Assembly (NCBI GenBank): GCA_023213395.1
Contig: CM041465.1
Span: forward strand, 26,357,741-26,421,740
Direction: 5' to 3'
Length of the DNA stretch: 64,000 nt
Origin: Cycas panzhihuaensis
Lineage: Eukaryota > Cycadophyta
Positions 44,060 through 56,923 of this stretch are shown here, one piece after another. The notes beneath the pieces are model-generated. The model did no database searches, was not told the DNA's origin, and worked only from the letters and a program-made list of their open reading frames with translations. Every line of letters starts with the position of its first letter. Within the stretch, counting starts at the first letter, position 1. Made by a program: the position numbers and the translations under genes.

Positions 44060-44815
44060 GTGGAAGAAGGCTATGTAGGAAGAGATAGATGCTTTAAAGA
44101 AAAATAATTCATGGGACTTGGTAAAACTTCTACATGGAAGGAAGACTGTTAATTATGATAGGTTTTCAAGAAGAAAATAGATGTTAATGTAAAGGTTAAT
44201 AAATATAGGGCAAGACTGGTGGCTAAAGGCTTTGCACAGAAATTAGGTATTGATTTTCATAAGATTTTTTCACCAATTATTAAATTTGTTTCAATTTGAG
44301 TTCTATTAGCATTGGTAGCTTCTTTTTATTTGGAATTGGAGTAGTTAGATGTAAAAATAACTTTTCTACATGGAGATTTAGATGAGGAGATCTATATGGA
44401 TTAGTTAGAAGGGTTTGTATAGGATGGAAAGAAAATACTTATTTACAGGCTCAAGAAATCATTGTATAGACTGAAGCAATCACCCAGGCAATGGTACAAG
44501 AAGTTTGATGCCTTCATGGAGAGCCTAAATTTTAAAAGAAATGAGTATGATCATTATGTTTACTTTAAATTCTTAGACAATAGCTTATTTGTTATCTTAG
44601 TATTATATGTTGATGATATCCTAGTTTCAAGTAAGAGTATGGCAAAAATTAATAAGTTAAAGGCTCAATTGGCCAGGACTTTCGATATGAGGGATCTAGG
44701 AGTTGCAAAATAAATCTTAGACATGGAGATACATAGATATAAGAAAAATAGTAAGTTATGATTATCACAATAGAAATATGTGGAGAAGGTACTAACCAGA
44801 TTTGATATGGTAAAT
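44060..44815 (+). pseudogene. Copia-2 reverse transcriptase
   Basis: Motifs run NKYRARLVAKGFAQK, FLHGDLDEEIYMD and then, in the open part 44462-44713, SPRQWYKKFDAFME and YVDDILVSSK with the catalytic Asp pair intact. Stops at TAG and TGA occur where Gln, Trp or Arg is expected. Confidence 0.9.
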
Positions 44816-45575
44816 GTGAAACTAGTTAGTATCCCTTTGGCTTCCTATTTCAAGATTTCTTTGAGTATGAGTCCTAGTAGTGAAGAAGAAAATGATTATA
44901 TGTATCATGTACCTTATGCTAGTGCAGTAGAAAGCTTGATATATACCATGGTATATACAAAACCTAACATTTCACATGCAATTAGTTTAACTAGCAGGTT
45001 TATGGCAAATCCAAAAAAGGAACATTAGGCAACAGTAAAATGGATGCTTCAGTATTTGAGGGACATAAGTGACTATTGTATCATCTTTGGTGGTATAGAT
45101 AATTTAGGTTTATATATATATTGATTTAAACTTTACAAGAGACTTAGATAAGAGAAGGTCTACTTTATGTTATGTGCTTTCTCTTGCAAATGGTTTAATT
45201 AATTGGATGTCAAAATTGTAGAGTGTAATTTTATTATCAACTATAGAAGTAGAATATATTATTGTAGCACATGCTTATAAGAAAGTAATCTGGTTGTAGG
45301 GTCTATTGGTTGAGCTTGGAAGGAAATAGGAAAAGGTAAAGGTATTTTGTAATAGTTAAAGTACCATTTACTTAGCAAAGAATCTAGCTTATCATAGTAG
45401 GATAAAGCATATTTCTCTTAAGTACCATTTTATTAGATAGGTTACAGAAGCAGGTGGAGTGGCACTTGAGAAGGTTGACATAAAATTGAATTGTATTAAC
45501 ATGTTTACAAAACCAGTACTATTGGAGAAGTTCAAATGGTACTTGACTTCTCTTGGTTTATAGAAAAGGTGATGA
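44816..45575 (+). pseudogene. Copia-2 RT connection and RNase H
   Basis: The connection is open to 45028 (PYASAVESLIYTMVYTKP). RNase H follows with DLDKRRSTL, LLSTIEVEYIIVAHAYK, SRIKHISLKYHFIR and the end LEKFKWYLTSLGL. Acidic motifs are partly lost. Confidence 0.85.
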
Positions 45576-45609
45576 ATGGTCTAGGAAAGGTATCAGGTAA
45601 ATTATTATC

Positions 45610-45620
45610 AAGATGAAGAT
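45610..45620 (+). other. Copia-2 polypurine tract
   Basis: AAGATGAAGAT lies directly before the 3' LTR, a decayed form of the Copia-1 tract. Confidence 0.75.
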
Positions 45621-46205
45621 TGTTAGATAATATGATAATAATGTTTTAGAGGTAAAACTTTTAATAATTTGGAAATATGGTTCCCCCTCAAACTTTTACG
45701 AGGGGATCTAAAGGGGGCAGGAGCTCCCCTTGGCTAGGGGTGGGGGGGGAGTTAGAACCCCCCTTGTAAAGAGGGAATTTACGGAGGTAGCCCCCAAACT
45801 AAATACCCCAGATTTAATAATCGAGATTAATTCCTTATATGACTCTCTTATATAGCTTAATTTAGGGTAATTTTTTTATTATATTGATAGTATTCAATGT
45901 ATTATATTAAAAAAAGATGGTTATTATTGATGTGAGTATTCTATTGTAGATCTTATATGTTTCTCCATTCTTAGATAATAAAGATTGATATCTTTCCTGT
46001 GTGGATGTTTTCCTAGCATATGTTAAGGTTTTACCATATTCTATCTAGTGTATATGTGATGCTTTAGCTTTCTAATTTATTTATTGTATTATCTCTAGTT
46101 TAAGAACTTGCATATTGAATTTCAGTTTCAACTCCTATAACTAGTTACAAAATAGTTTAGATTTTGGTGACGGTTTCTAGTTATTGGTACCTAGTTTTCT
46201 TAACA
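45621..46205 (+). repeat. Copia-2 3' LTR
   Basis: It starts TGTTAGATAATATGAT and ends TTTCTTAACA, 585 bp. It is shorter than the 5' LTR by internal deletions, for example near 45800 and 45905. Confidence 0.94.
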
Positions 46206-46470
46206 TCTCTACATACCAGAAGGAGATAAAAGCTATTCTCTACACTATTGATAAGCAATAGTAATACCTCTTAGGATCTAAATTCACTATTCTTATGGAT
46301 CATTGTAGCCTCCATAATCTATTATATTAACTAGTCCTATTAGAAGAACAAGCTAAGTGGGTTCATTGTCTACAAGTCTTTGACTTCACAATATTGTATA
46401 AAAAAGGCAAAGACAATATAGTCATAGATACCCTTTTATGTCTCCAGCCTAACGATAGTACTCCAACATG
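46206..46470 (+). pseudogene. Gypsy-C RNase H, second part
   Basis: The frame after Copia-2 reads YQKEIKAILYTIDK, YLLGSKFTILMDHCSLHNLL and then FDFTILYKKGKDNIVIDTLL, the last RNase H blocks of gypsy. Confidence 0.87.
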
Positions 46471-46589
46471 AGCCTCCATGCCATAAGCAAAACCCAACCC
46501 CTTTGGCTTAATAAATTATGGGTTAAAAACCAAGCCCAACATGACTACCCTAAGTAGAGTAAAAATATTTTCATTTGTAAAGGGTGGTT

Positions 46590-47500
46590 AACCTTTAATA
46601 ATCATCTACTCTATTAAAATTGTATCTTTCTCTACCCATCCTCCTCATTCATACCTAGAATCCTAACAGAATACCATTCTTATTCCCTTAGTATCCACTT
46701 AAGGCTTGATAAAACTTACCATCAAATCTAGATAGATTTCTTTTAGTCTCGTATGAAGCCTATAATATTCACCTTTGTATTAGAATGTGATACATGTAAA
46801 TGAAATAAAGTTGACACTAAATCCCTTCCTAGAGTTCTTTAACCATTAAATATTCCTCAAGATAAGTGGTAGGATATTGCCATAGACCTTATCATAGGTT
46901 TACCTCTATCTGTTGGGTTTGACTCCATTTGGGTAATCATTAACCAATTAACTAAGTACTCACACTTTCTCCCTATTCACACCTCATGTATATCCTCTCA
47001 TCTTGCTAACCTATATGTCCAATTTATATTTTGCCTTCATGATTTACCTTTATCTATCATTTATGATTAAGACCCCAAGTTTACTGACTCTTTTTGCTAA
47101 GAACTCTTTAAGGCTGTCAAAACCTCATTTAATATAAGTTCTACATACCACCCACAAATAGATGGCCAATCCAAGGTTATGAACAAAACTCTAGAAACCT
47201 ATTTATGCTACTTTACTTATGAATGCCAAGCTAAATGGACCTATTGGCTCTCCCTGGTAGAGTACAACTCCTCTCACCATTTTGCCATCAGTATATTCCT
47301 TTTTTTAACTCTATGGTTACCACCCTGGTCCCCACTATACCCTAGCCACAAACTTTCAAATGACTTATGTATAATAAAAGCTTCAAAAGATGGACCTAAT
47401 ACTCCATATCCTTTGATAAAATCTAGTCGTTGCTTAAAATTAAATGAAGCAACTTACCAATCACCACTAATCTGATCAATCCTTTAACATTAGAGATCTA
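46590..47500 (+). pseudogene. Gypsy-C integrase
   Basis: The zinc-finger part is degenerate (CDTCK near 46790). The core reads DIAIDLIIGLPLSVGFDSIW with the first Asp, TKYSHFLPIHT, then IIYD, DPKFTDSF with the second Asp, and STYHPQIDGQSKVMNKTLE where the catalytic Glu position reads Lys. 47179-47475 is open. Confidence 0.87.
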
Positions 47501-47639
47501 GTATTCTTTCACCTCCAACCCCATAAGTAATAGTCTCTTAAGTCATATAAAGGGCACAAACTAAGCTCTCATCACTATGGCCCTTATAAAGTCCTCCACA
47601 AAATTGGTGAAGTTGCTTATGCCCTTGGACTCCCCTCTA

Positions 47640-47915
47640 AACACCAATATCCATAATATTTTCCATGTTTCTTATCTTAAAAAGTACCTTAGAACTAAAG
47701 TTTTACCCTACACCACCTTACCCATTCTCTCTAAGGAGTAAACTCTTACAACTCCACCTAATAAAATCCTTGCTAACCACCAATGTTGGCTCTAGAATTG
47801 TACTATTTCTAAGCACTAAATATAGTGGGTTAGTTGTGATATAAATGAAGCCACTTAAGAATCTGATGAGTTCATCCAATAATATCCTCATCTCCAATAT
47901 TGTAAGGACTCAACA
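47640..47915 (+). pseudogene. Gypsy-C integrase tail and chromodomain
   Basis: NIFHVSYLKKYL closes the integrase. The chromodomain follows: PPNKILANH, then QWVSCDINEATXESDEFIQQ (X is a TAA where Trp is expected) and YPHLQ. Chromodomains guide integration to marked chromatin. This block defines the element as a chromovirus. Confidence 0.82.
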
Positions 47916-47919
47916 TCTT

Positions 47920-47930
47920 AGAGGGGGGGG
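47920..47930 (+). other. Gypsy-C polypurine tract
   Basis: AGAGGGGGGGG is followed by eight bases and the LTR start. Confidence 0.8.
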
Positions 47931-47938
47931 TCCTATAA

Positions 47939-48283
47939 TGTAACCCTACCTTTCTTAAGCACTAATAAGTGAGAGCCACCAAAGGGTTAAGGATTAATGT
48001 TAGCTATTAAGATTTGTGCATGGACCACTAAGCTATCTAATAAGATGTAAGGCCACTAAGGCTACTAATAATATCATAAGGAAGAAGACCATCCCATGCC
48101 TATTAAAGGGTTGAACTCTACTTTTAATGGTTGTTAAGTATTATTATCTTTGAAGAGAAAGTACTTTAATACTTCCATTTAGTGATCAATTTATTTATGT
48201 TTATTTTATGAACTTATGTTATTTTGGTCTTTACTTCTATTGGAGTGTATCTGTAAGGTTAATTTTCACAAGAAAATACTCCA
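47939..48283 (+). repeat. Gypsy-C 3' LTR
   Basis: It begins TGTAACCCTACC and ends ATACTCCA, 345 bp. GATAA follows at 48284. Confidence 0.92.
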
Positions 48284-48990
48284 GATAAAGGGCTGATAAT
48301 CTGAGTAATATGAAATTTGTTACATAATTCACTAACATGGGGATTACAAAATGAAATCCCATTATTAGTAATAATAATGTTTGGTACCCCAAATCTACAA
48401 ATGATATGTTAAAAAATGAATGTGGTGATAATCTTTCTAGTAGTTGTGACTAACAGAATAGCTCTGCTCCATTTAGTAAAGTATTTAGTAGCAGTTATAA
48501 TAAATTTATGATAATTAGACGATGCTAGAAAGATTTAATTAATGAGGTCAAAACCCCAATAAGAGAAAGGGCAAGGTGAAATAATTAATTTTAGTTCTTA
48601 TGCAGGCTTGTGTATTAAGGTCACATGAGATTGACATTCCTATACATAGGAATGGGAATCTTTAAACAAGATGGGCTAATAATAACCTATACAAAGAATA
48701 TGTTAGGCTATTGATCGACTGCCAAAATATCCACCACACATTCCTTCATGGGATTCTATTAGGGTTACAAGGGTTTTATTAGGAGAAAGGCATCTCAATA
48801 GAATTCCATTAAAAGAACATTTATAAAGCACATAATCAAGTGAGAGATATTACCTAGAAGTAGCTCAAATTTGTCTTCTCTTCTTAGAGGTAGAAGAAAA
48901 GGGGAAAGATTGATCATGAAGATATGATTTAATTTCTCCAAACCATTGATCATCAACAGGGATAGCCTAGATATGGAGAATATGTTCATC
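48284..48990 (-). pseudogene. Gypsy-B integrase, N-terminal and core part
   Basis: The minus strand reads RNVWWIFWQSI near 48740 and the zinc-finger region to about 48620. Degenerate core blocks follow down to 48289, where Gypsy-C enters. It matches 7680-8320 of Gypsy-A. Several frame changes; no catalytic Asp can be confirmed here. Confidence 0.75.
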
Positions 48991-48999
48991 TAGAAGAGA

Positions 49000-49490
49000 A
49001 TCAATAACAAGTTATTTGGCAGGATTAAGGAGAGGAGCATCAACCATAATTTCAGTGATGACCATACCTTTCTTAGATTTTCTATTCATAATATGAAAGT
49101 TAAATTCTTGTAGTAATAAGGACCATTTTCCCAGTCACCCAGTAAGATTGGTTTTAGTAAGTAAATATCTAATAGGGTCATACTGAATAATAAGATGGAC
49201 CTTATTCCCAAGAAGGTAGTACTGTAATGTTTTAGTGGCAAAGTTTAAAATAAGACATTCCTTTTCAGGAAGGGGATAATGAAGTTCAACAACCACTAAA
49301 GTCCTACTAATAAAATACATTGCTCATTCTTTAACAAAGTCATCCTCTTGTGCCAATATACCTACTAATAATTCTTCAGTAGATAAAGTATATAAGATAA
49401 AAGGTTTATCAAACGTTAGTGGAGCAAGCACAAGTGCTGAGATTAAGACTCACTTTAACTTATTAAAGGACTCTTGAACTTGAGGAGTCT
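49000..49490 (-). pseudogene. Gypsy-B RNase H
   Basis: Minus-strand blocks are DKPFILYTLSTEELLVGILA, YFISRTLVVVELHYPLPEKE, YLLGNKVHLIIQYDPIRYLL and LLLQEFNFHIMNRKSKKG, the regular gypsy RNase H. The first Asp reads Tyr-Thr-Leu-Ser instead of the usual Asp-Ala-Ser. 49135-49320 is open. Confidence 0.86.
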
Positions 49491-50330
49491 ATCATAGCTC
49501 AATATCTTTCTTCAAGAGATTTGTGATAGCCTTGGCATCCAAAGCAAAATTGGCAATAAAACATCTTAAGAAACCAAGTATACTTAGGAAGGATTTAATT
49601 TGCTTATGATTCCTAGGAGGAGGCATGTTGACAATTACCTTTATCTTATCAAGATTAATTCTAATCTCATTGTAAGAAATAATATTACCTAACATTCTTC
49701 CTAACATCATGGCAAACTCGCATTTATATGGATTAAGATACAAACAATATTTCTTATATCTTTCAAAGATTATTCTTATGCCATGCATATGATCACATGT
49801 TTTACAAGAAAGAGTAACCATATCATCTAAGTACACAACAATAATATTACCAATCAAATCATTAAAAATATAAACCATTATTCTTTGATAAGTAGCACCC
49901 GTATTTTTCAACCCAAAAGGCATGACCTTATATACAAAAATACCCCAAAGAATAGTGAATGCAGTCTTATGATGATCCTGGTGAGATAGAAATCTAATTA
50001 TAACCAAAAAAACCATCCATAAGAGACATCACCTCGAAACTAGTGGTCTAGTCCTAAATCTAATCAAGAAAAATGAGAGGAAAATTATCTTTAGGACATG
50101 CTTCATTAATGTCTCGAAAGTCAATGCAAATCTAGATTGAACCATTTTTCTTTATAACTAGAACTATATTAGAAACACAATGAGAGTAGTTAACACTCTT
50201 AATGAATGCAGCTGCTAGCAACTTCTTCACTTTTTATTTAATAGCAAGGGAAAGATGAGGGTGAACAGGATGTCATTTTTGTTATTTAGGTTTGATACCA
50301 GGAGTTATTGTGATATTGTGATTAATGACT
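49491..50330 (-). pseudogene. Gypsy-B reverse transcriptase
   Basis: The minus strand first reads ICIDFRDINEACPKDNFPL, the mark of the Tat/Athila branch. It then reads the open part 50016-49492 with TAFTILWGIFVYKVMPFGLK, NTGATYQRIM, VVYLDDMVTLS (catalytic Asp pair intact) and YLNPYKCEFAM. This is the longest intact frame in the window (174 codons). Confidence 0.9.
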
Positions 50331-51480
50331 TAGGGAAGCAAAGACTGAGTGGAACTCATGAAAGAGATCCTTAAATTGAGTGATCTCTTAGGGAGTACAA
50401 CTAGCTCCCAATTTAATAATCTTAAGGGTATTGCCTAGTTCTAAGCCAACATCAATAGTTTGCTCAATAAGCATAACATTTCCCTTTTAAAAATGAGGAG
50501 GAGTAGGTTCTATAAGAGAAATTGCCTCCTAAGGTTGCAAATGATCAACTAGAGGTGAATTTAGTCATATTACTTTCAAAAAACCCAACCTATAATGTCC
50601 ATCAAGAAGATTAGGAGATGACCCAACTAAATGTTTGAGAATTGTCTCATCATTTTTAAAGTGATCAAGGTGAAAATGGTCAATGAGGAATAGATTCCTT
50701 AATAGATCAGTAGATAAAGAGGAGGGTTTAAAACATAAAGGAGAGTAAACCAAAGAGTCTAGATGGTTAGGAATAACCTTAATAATTGAAGGAACTTAAC
50801 AAAAGAGGATGGGCCTATCAACAAATTCCCAAATTGACATAAAGAATTGGTCAAAATCTTGATAAGGATAATGACGATCTTGATTAAACAAAGATATCAA
50901 GACGAGCGATGATAGAGAAGTATTTATAAAAGAGTGAGAAGGAAAAGAAATAGTGGAAACCAAATTCACATCCCATACTTGAGTGGGAGCACTTTGATTC
51001 CTTTAAAGTATATCAAGTGAATTAATATCCTCGCTACTTGATTCTAAGTCTAAATGTCCATGCAATAACATCTTCCTCTTAGATATGTTCAACCATGTAG
51101 TAAAGAGTAAAGATTGAGAGAACAGAGGTGTAGCATCAATAGGCACACTGTATGAAAGAGAAACTACATAACAAATTAAAGAATGATTCACAGTAGAAGA
51201 AACTAAAGCATTTGCCCTCATAGGTAAACACAAAACCCATAAGAAATGGGTTTGAATAGGAGGGAGAATATTCATATCAATAGTTTCACTCATAGGCATT
51301 TCGTCATAAGGTGTAATAGAATATGGAATTGCTTCTTTATTATGAGAGGAAGAAGAAATCAAAGACTGGTCAATCAGACCCAAAGACCAAGGAGTAGATG
51401 AGGGACCTAATGAAATAGGGATAATCTCCACCAAATAAGCATCCTTTATCTCTTCATGAGTAAAAGGAGTTTCAATGGCA
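50331..51480 (-). pseudogene. Gypsy-B protease-RT linker
   Basis: The minus strand holds two open stretches (51434-51003, 50753-50565) in a region between protease and RT, Ser/Thr/Pro-rich and acidic, with no recognised domain. This length of linker is known from Tat and Athila elements. The part at 50400-50560 is degenerate. Confidence 0.55.
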
Positions 51481-51589
51481 AATTATTAGCCTAAACCTAA
51501 TAATTGGAAGAAATACTTTGAAGAGTTAGATGACTCACTAGGTTCAAAAATGGTCTCAACAAATGGGACTGACTGTTTGATAGGTTTCA

Positions 51590-51960
51590 GCTTTCACTTT
51601 ATAATTTTTAATTGCCTCTCATGGATGAACCTAAGTTTACCAAAGAGGGAAGAGCAACCTGCAGCCATTTAGGTAATCCATGGTCTACCTAAAAGGATGT
51701 TATACTCTAAGTCAAGGTCAATAATAGTCAATTTAGTAAAAACTATCTTTTCTTCTAAAGTTAAAGGAAGAGTCACTTAACTAAGGAGAACTTTTTTATT
51801 TTTGTCGTATCCCTAACAAATCCACTCATATGGATTGAAAACTGAAACTTCCAAGTCCTCAACAAGATGAAGAGGGATTATATTAATAAATGATCCCTCA
51901 TCAATAATAACTCATTTGATATTAATGCCATCCTTTATTATCTCAATATAAAATAGAGGT
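51590..51960 (-). pseudogene. Gypsy-B protease
   Basis: The minus strand reads VIIDEGSFINIIPLHLVEDL, where the active-site triad has Glu inserted for a usual Gly (Asp-Glu-Gly-Ser), and ends with DLDLEYNILLGRPWI, the closing motif of Tat/Athila proteases. Confidence 0.85.
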
Positions 51961-51964
51961 ATAT

Positions 51965-54611
51965 CATTTAGAGCATAAGTAGTATGATTAGATAAGGTGG
52001 AAAGGTTAAAAGAAAGTGTGGAAGCAAATGAAGATGCTATGGCAGGAACTGCCAATGCATTAAACAAGAGCTGACGTTGCTTGAGGTAACACTTTAGCAA
52101 ATCAATAACAAAAATATTAGCAAGAATAGTTTTTAACTCATCAACCAAAGAGAATGATTCATCATTTATATTGGAAGGAATGGACCTAAACTTGATGGGA
52201 TATGAAGGTATAAGAGGTAAAGAGTCAGGATTCTTTGCCATTAAATCATCAAATTATTTAGATGGACCTACATTGTTTGTTATCTCCACCATGTTAATTG
52301 TTGTCTTAGTCTCACCACCTTTAGGAGGTAGGTGAGTTTGATTATTAATTTATTTTATGCAAGGATTAGGAGGAGGAGTAGTCTTCTTCGATGAATTAGA
52401 ACTTGAAGGCTCATATTCATAATCTTGAATCTATTTTTCTTTGCCCTTATCATCTTTGTTTCTTTTGTCCTTATGTTGAGGTAAAGGGTCCTTATGAATC
52501 ATCTAATCTTGAGACATTTTAGAGGGATAATTTAATTGAACATTTATATTCTATGTCATAGCTTGAACCATGTGATATTCACTTATATCATGGGCATCTG
52601 TTTGATGATAAGAAGACCACTTTGTCTTTCTAAAAGAAGGAGGAGGTGGAAGAGAAGTTTGTTTCTTCCTTCCTTTAGTGAGGTGAATTACGTTAGTCTC
52701 CTTGGAGAGTTGATTTTGAGAAGGACCATCAACACAAAACTTGGTGTTGATTACACACTCCAATGATTTGATGGAAGAAGTTAAGTGATCATAGGTAGGT
52801 TTAAGATGGGAAGCCTTAGTTGTTTAAGTAGTTTCTTTAAAAGGAACAAGTTTCCTAACCTTCTTAATAACTACCTGAATTTTAAATTTTTCTAAAATTA
52901 AATAATAATCAATTGCTTCTTCATGGGTTTGAGGGCCAAGCTTAAAAACTTCAAGATATACATATGGCCTCAAAGCATTAGTGAACAAATCAAATAGGAG
53001 ACTATGATCAATATGTGAATGACATGTATGTACTTGGTCTTAAAACCTTTTCACAGAGTCTCTAGAAGTTTCATCCTGGTTTTGCTTGATATCTAGAAAG
53101 GATTTAATGTAAGATTCAAATCGTCTCACTACATCAAAATAGTTGATAAAAAAATCAACTAATTGTTGAAATGAGAGGACAGAGGTTGAGGGGAGCTGAT
53201 AAAACTATTTCAAGGCATCACTTTGAAGTGATTTAGGAAATAAGCACATCATGACATAATTATACAGCATGAAATCCACACAACCAAGTGCAGATGCTTA
53301 TATGTGAGAGCTAGGATCTTAGGAGAAGTCACCTAAGAATTTAGGTAACTCAGGAAGGAATGAAGGGATGGGGGATAAAAGGATCTCACATGGAAAAGGA
53401 GACTTCATGTAATCTAAAAGGGTTTTTTTGGCCTCAACATAATGGTATATTGAGGTAAGGAGGATGGATGTAGAGTGGTGGAAGGAATAGGTGGTTATTA
53501 TTATTGAGGAAAAAAATGGGGTGGAAAAGTAGATGAAGGATTAAACCAAGCTATATGATTAACCACAAAATTAGGTTATGGCATAGGATATTAAGGAAGG
53601 ATGGGATTGCATGAAGGAAGAGGAATTGGTTATGGGGTGGTTCTAGGAACATATGATGATGAGGTAGGGTTATCAACCCCCAAAACTTGAGATTGACTAA
53701 GTGAAGCATAGGGATGAATAAGATAGGTATGAGAAATATGTTAGGATAAAGGAGCTACATTAAGTATTCTAGGAGAAGATACATCAGGTCTAATACCTTA
53801 CAGTACAACTATATGGAAAGTATGAACTGATAATTGAGTCAAAGACAAAACAAGATAAGAGGGGGCAATCCTGGTAGAATAAGAATGAATAGGTTGCAAG
53901 GTTGATGAAGATAAACCTACTTGGTGGAAAGTAAGAGGCTAGGAAGAACTAGGATTACCTTGAATAGGAATAGTAGAAGTTCCTTCATATGTAGAAGGGA
54001 CTAAATAAGGAGGATGGGTGCAAACCTATAACCTATAAGAGGAAGGCAGGGGTCAAGAATGAACCAAGTTATAATATTTGGCTTTCTCTAAATGAGGAGA
54101 ATAAGGTCTTGGTGAAGGAGGGTAAGAATGTAGGGGAGATTGAATGACATATAGAGCAATTGAAGGCTCAACTTGAATCAACTCATACTCCTCACACAAT
54201 GGATCAAATTGATGATGTTGTGGAGAGGATGTCATAGTATGAGTTTTTAGATAAAACGGATCTTGATATATAGGCATGTAAATGGGATGAGGGACCTTAG
54301 TAAGAACTGGCTCAAAATATGATCGATGCATTTGAGCAGGAAGTGTTTCTTCTTACACAAAAGAAAGATCTATAAAGGAAACATCACCATAGAATTGAAA
54401 TGGTTCTAGATACCCTTACCCCTATAAGTATTTCATATATCTAAGTTAAATTTTTAAAGGGGTAGACATAAGTATCGTGAGCATGATATACTAAAGAATC
54501 AACGTAGAAAGATGAAACTTTAGAAGTGAAATGTGAGTGTTAGATTTGAAAATTAGGTGGGAGACCTTGAAGCCTTAATGATGGCTTAGGAGAAGGTGCA
54601 GTAGCTTTCAT
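51965..54611 (-). pseudogene. Gypsy-B gag
   Basis: ATG at 54611 (minus) opens MKATAPSPKPSLRLQGLPPN, followed by a Pro/Tyr/His-rich N-terminus (54331-54053). The capsid-like part at about 53200-52900 reads SFLDIKQNQDETSRDSVKRF, DHSLLFDLFTNALRPYVYLE and THEEAIDYYLI. The C-terminal part (52763-52551, 52241-51912) is Lys-, Ser- and Pro-rich. Gag is about 880 codons long, as in large Tat elements. Many TAG stops break it. Confidence 0.82.
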
Positions 54612-54667
54612 CACTCTAAATAAGAAAATAAATGGTAATCCCTAGTATGGTTGCTAGAAAGATGGTG

Positions 54668-56923
54668 TGTCTTAGTTGGACCTAAACTAAATATCTCTCA
54701 AGCAAGTGAATGCTTCCTTTGTTTCAAATATAAACTAAGAGATAAGAAGCCTAAGTGAACCAAATGAACCACCTTTACCAACTCTTAAGAAAGAGTCTCC
54801 ACCTAATTATATTGTTTAATGAAGGGATGAGTGAAGTAATGAAAGGATAGGATATAAAAGGGGTAATTAAATCTATTAGCCTATATAACTAGATGGAGGA
54901 GTTCTGAATTCAGGATTATGCTAACAATGTCTCTTATATCCTTCTTATGAACTCCTTTCCTCCTATTCTTTCAACTTTTAAAGTTTTACTTAAATGAAGG
55001 AGAAGGGCTAAGTCATGGAAAGGTTTTATCTTTTTTTTTTTTTTTTCTATTTTTTAAATGAAATAAAATCACAAGCATAATCAATGAAACTATAAGATCT
55101 ATCCACCTTTTTAACACACAAACAAGCAAAAGAACTAATTTCACACATGCAATATCTTTTTTCCTTTCTATTTTTAAAACATGAAGAACACTTAAAATGA
55201 AAGAAAGAAACTCTTTTTTCCTAGATGTAACATATATTTTTAATGAAAAAGAAACTAACTTGAAGTGCAACTATCATAACATATAACTATGTATGCAAAT
55301 TAAGAAGAGATCCAATAACATGTAATGTCTATGTGAAATTTTTTGTTCCAATTACATGTATTTTCTTTTTTAAGAATTCTTTTAATATGAAAAGTGAAAT
55401 CTTAAAGATTTACTACTACTATAATGAATGATTTTCAGATCATAAGAATTGCATACAACCAATCATATCTAAGTTATTTTCCATAAACAAATAACAAACC
55501 AGAGAATAGAGATATTCTATCATAATTGGAGTCTATTGGACACCAAATAGATCCTTGAATCTCATATGATTTGATTAAACCAAACACATATCATTCATAT
55601 ATTTAGTTTTTTTTTTTTAATAAGAGAATAATAAAAAGAGTGAAATCAAACAAGAATGATACTATCAACTTTGCGTATTAAAGAACTCATGCCTTAGAAT
55701 GGCTTTCTTTCTTTTATATAATCAAATTACTTCAAGTTCTTCCTTTAAAACTAACAAAGGAAAAAGAGAAACAAGGACAATAGGCTTAACAACAGCCACA
55801 AACAAGTTAAGATGAAAGCAAATCTCTTAGGGATTTGGATAGTTGCAAAAGAATGGAAAAGAGTAGCTATCTTGTGAGTGAAGAGATGAGTATTCTTTAT
55901 AATAGTCTACTCTCCTTTTGTCCTACAAAAGGCAAACCTTTCAATCAAATTCTTAAGGTGAAAAATGAGTACAAAGAGACCCCAAAAATCACCAAAAAGA
56001 AAAGAAAGATTCTAAGCATGAACAAACACCAAAGAGTAGAAAATTTGCAAGAGTTCACAATAAGAAAGATCTTATGAGGAACAAAGAAGTTTAAAGCTGA
56101 AAATTTTGGAAAAAATTATGAATTTTGAAGAACACCAACCATTAAAATCTAAGGATCAATAAAACAACAACTAAAGCTTCAAAATCTCCTCTTGATTTCA
56201 CTTTTTTTCTCTAAACAATAGTCTTCCAAGTAGAAGTAGTAAAAAACTCTCAAGAAATCTCAAGAAAGCTCTCCAAAAATATGATCCCTAAGCTCATCCA
56301 CTTTGAATCATGGATGACAATAGGGTTTGGATGAATTCTAGGCACGATTAGGGTTGGTTTCCATTGAATCTAGGTAGTGGCATGCAAGAAATTAATGTGC
56401 TAAAAAAATTTGCATGCATGGAGCCACAAAAAATGTGACTTTACTCTAAAAGTGTGATCGATTATATTTTTGGTAGGACTAAAAATGAAATAAATTAAGA
56501 GATTAAAATGGTTCATTAAAATTTCAAAAAATGATTTTTATTAATGAATTTCAACACATATGACTTTATTAATAAGGGAAATAGCACAAAAAAGATGAAA
56601 ACAATAGGCATAGACAAAAAAATTGATCAAAAGCAATAAATTAAAGGTGAAATCAAGACAAAAATATGAAATAAAAGTTTTTAAAAGAGAAAGTGAATTA
56701 GAATGATTATGAAAGAAAAGAATTTAGTGCTATAGTTATCACTCATCGCCAGGTGATAACATAGTAATACATCCATTATCATTCAACATACATCATCAAT
56801 GAAATCAACATAACATTTCATCAAAATATGGCTTAATTCAAATGAAACAGACTTAAATCAATCATTCTCACATGAAATAATACAATAAACTTATTAAAAA
56901 TGATGAAGATCAATAAGAGGGCT
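54668..56923 (-). repeat. Gypsy-B 5' LTR, outer end lost
   Basis: It aligns with 25510-27817. At the outer end similarity stops at GAGGGCT, about 16 bp short of the LTR start, and Gypsy-D sequence follows. The primer site next to 54668 is not one I recognise. Confidence 0.87.

Larger units (their letters stand above)
40917..46205 (+). mobile_element. Copia-2: full-length Ty1/copia retrotransposon
   Basis: 5,289 bp with LTRs at 40917-41574 and 45621-46205, TCTCT duplications, primer site, gag, protease, integrase, RT, RNase H and polypurine tract in standard copia order. It is the same family as Copia-1 and similar to the Tnt1-like group by its polyprotein motifs. Stops are frequent and it cannot be active. 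Confidence 0.95.
33866..48283 (+). mobile_element. Gypsy-C: Ty3/gypsy chromovirus, both LTRs present, interrupted twice
   Basis: The LTRs are 33866-34175 and 47939-48283. Gag, protease, RT, RNase H and integrase follow in order, with a chromodomain at the end, which places it among the chromoviruses. It is cut by an unknown insert (37575-40204) and by Copia-2 (40917-46205). Without them it is about 6.5 kb, a usual size. It lies in the integrase of Gypsy-B in the opposite orientation with a perfect GATAA duplication. Confidence 0.93.
25510..56923 (-). mobile_element. Gypsy-B: Ty3/gypsy (Tat-like) retrotransposon, interrupted
   Basis: The segments are 48284-56923 and 25510-33865, separated by Gypsy-C. 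On the minus strand the order is 5' LTR, gag, protease, RT, RNase H, integrase, additional RNase H, antisense ORF region, polypurine tract and 3' LTR. Without Gypsy-C it is about 17 kb. It is the same family as Gypsy-A. The outer end of its 5' LTR has lost about 16 bp. Coding parts are riddled with stops. Confidence 0.9.
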
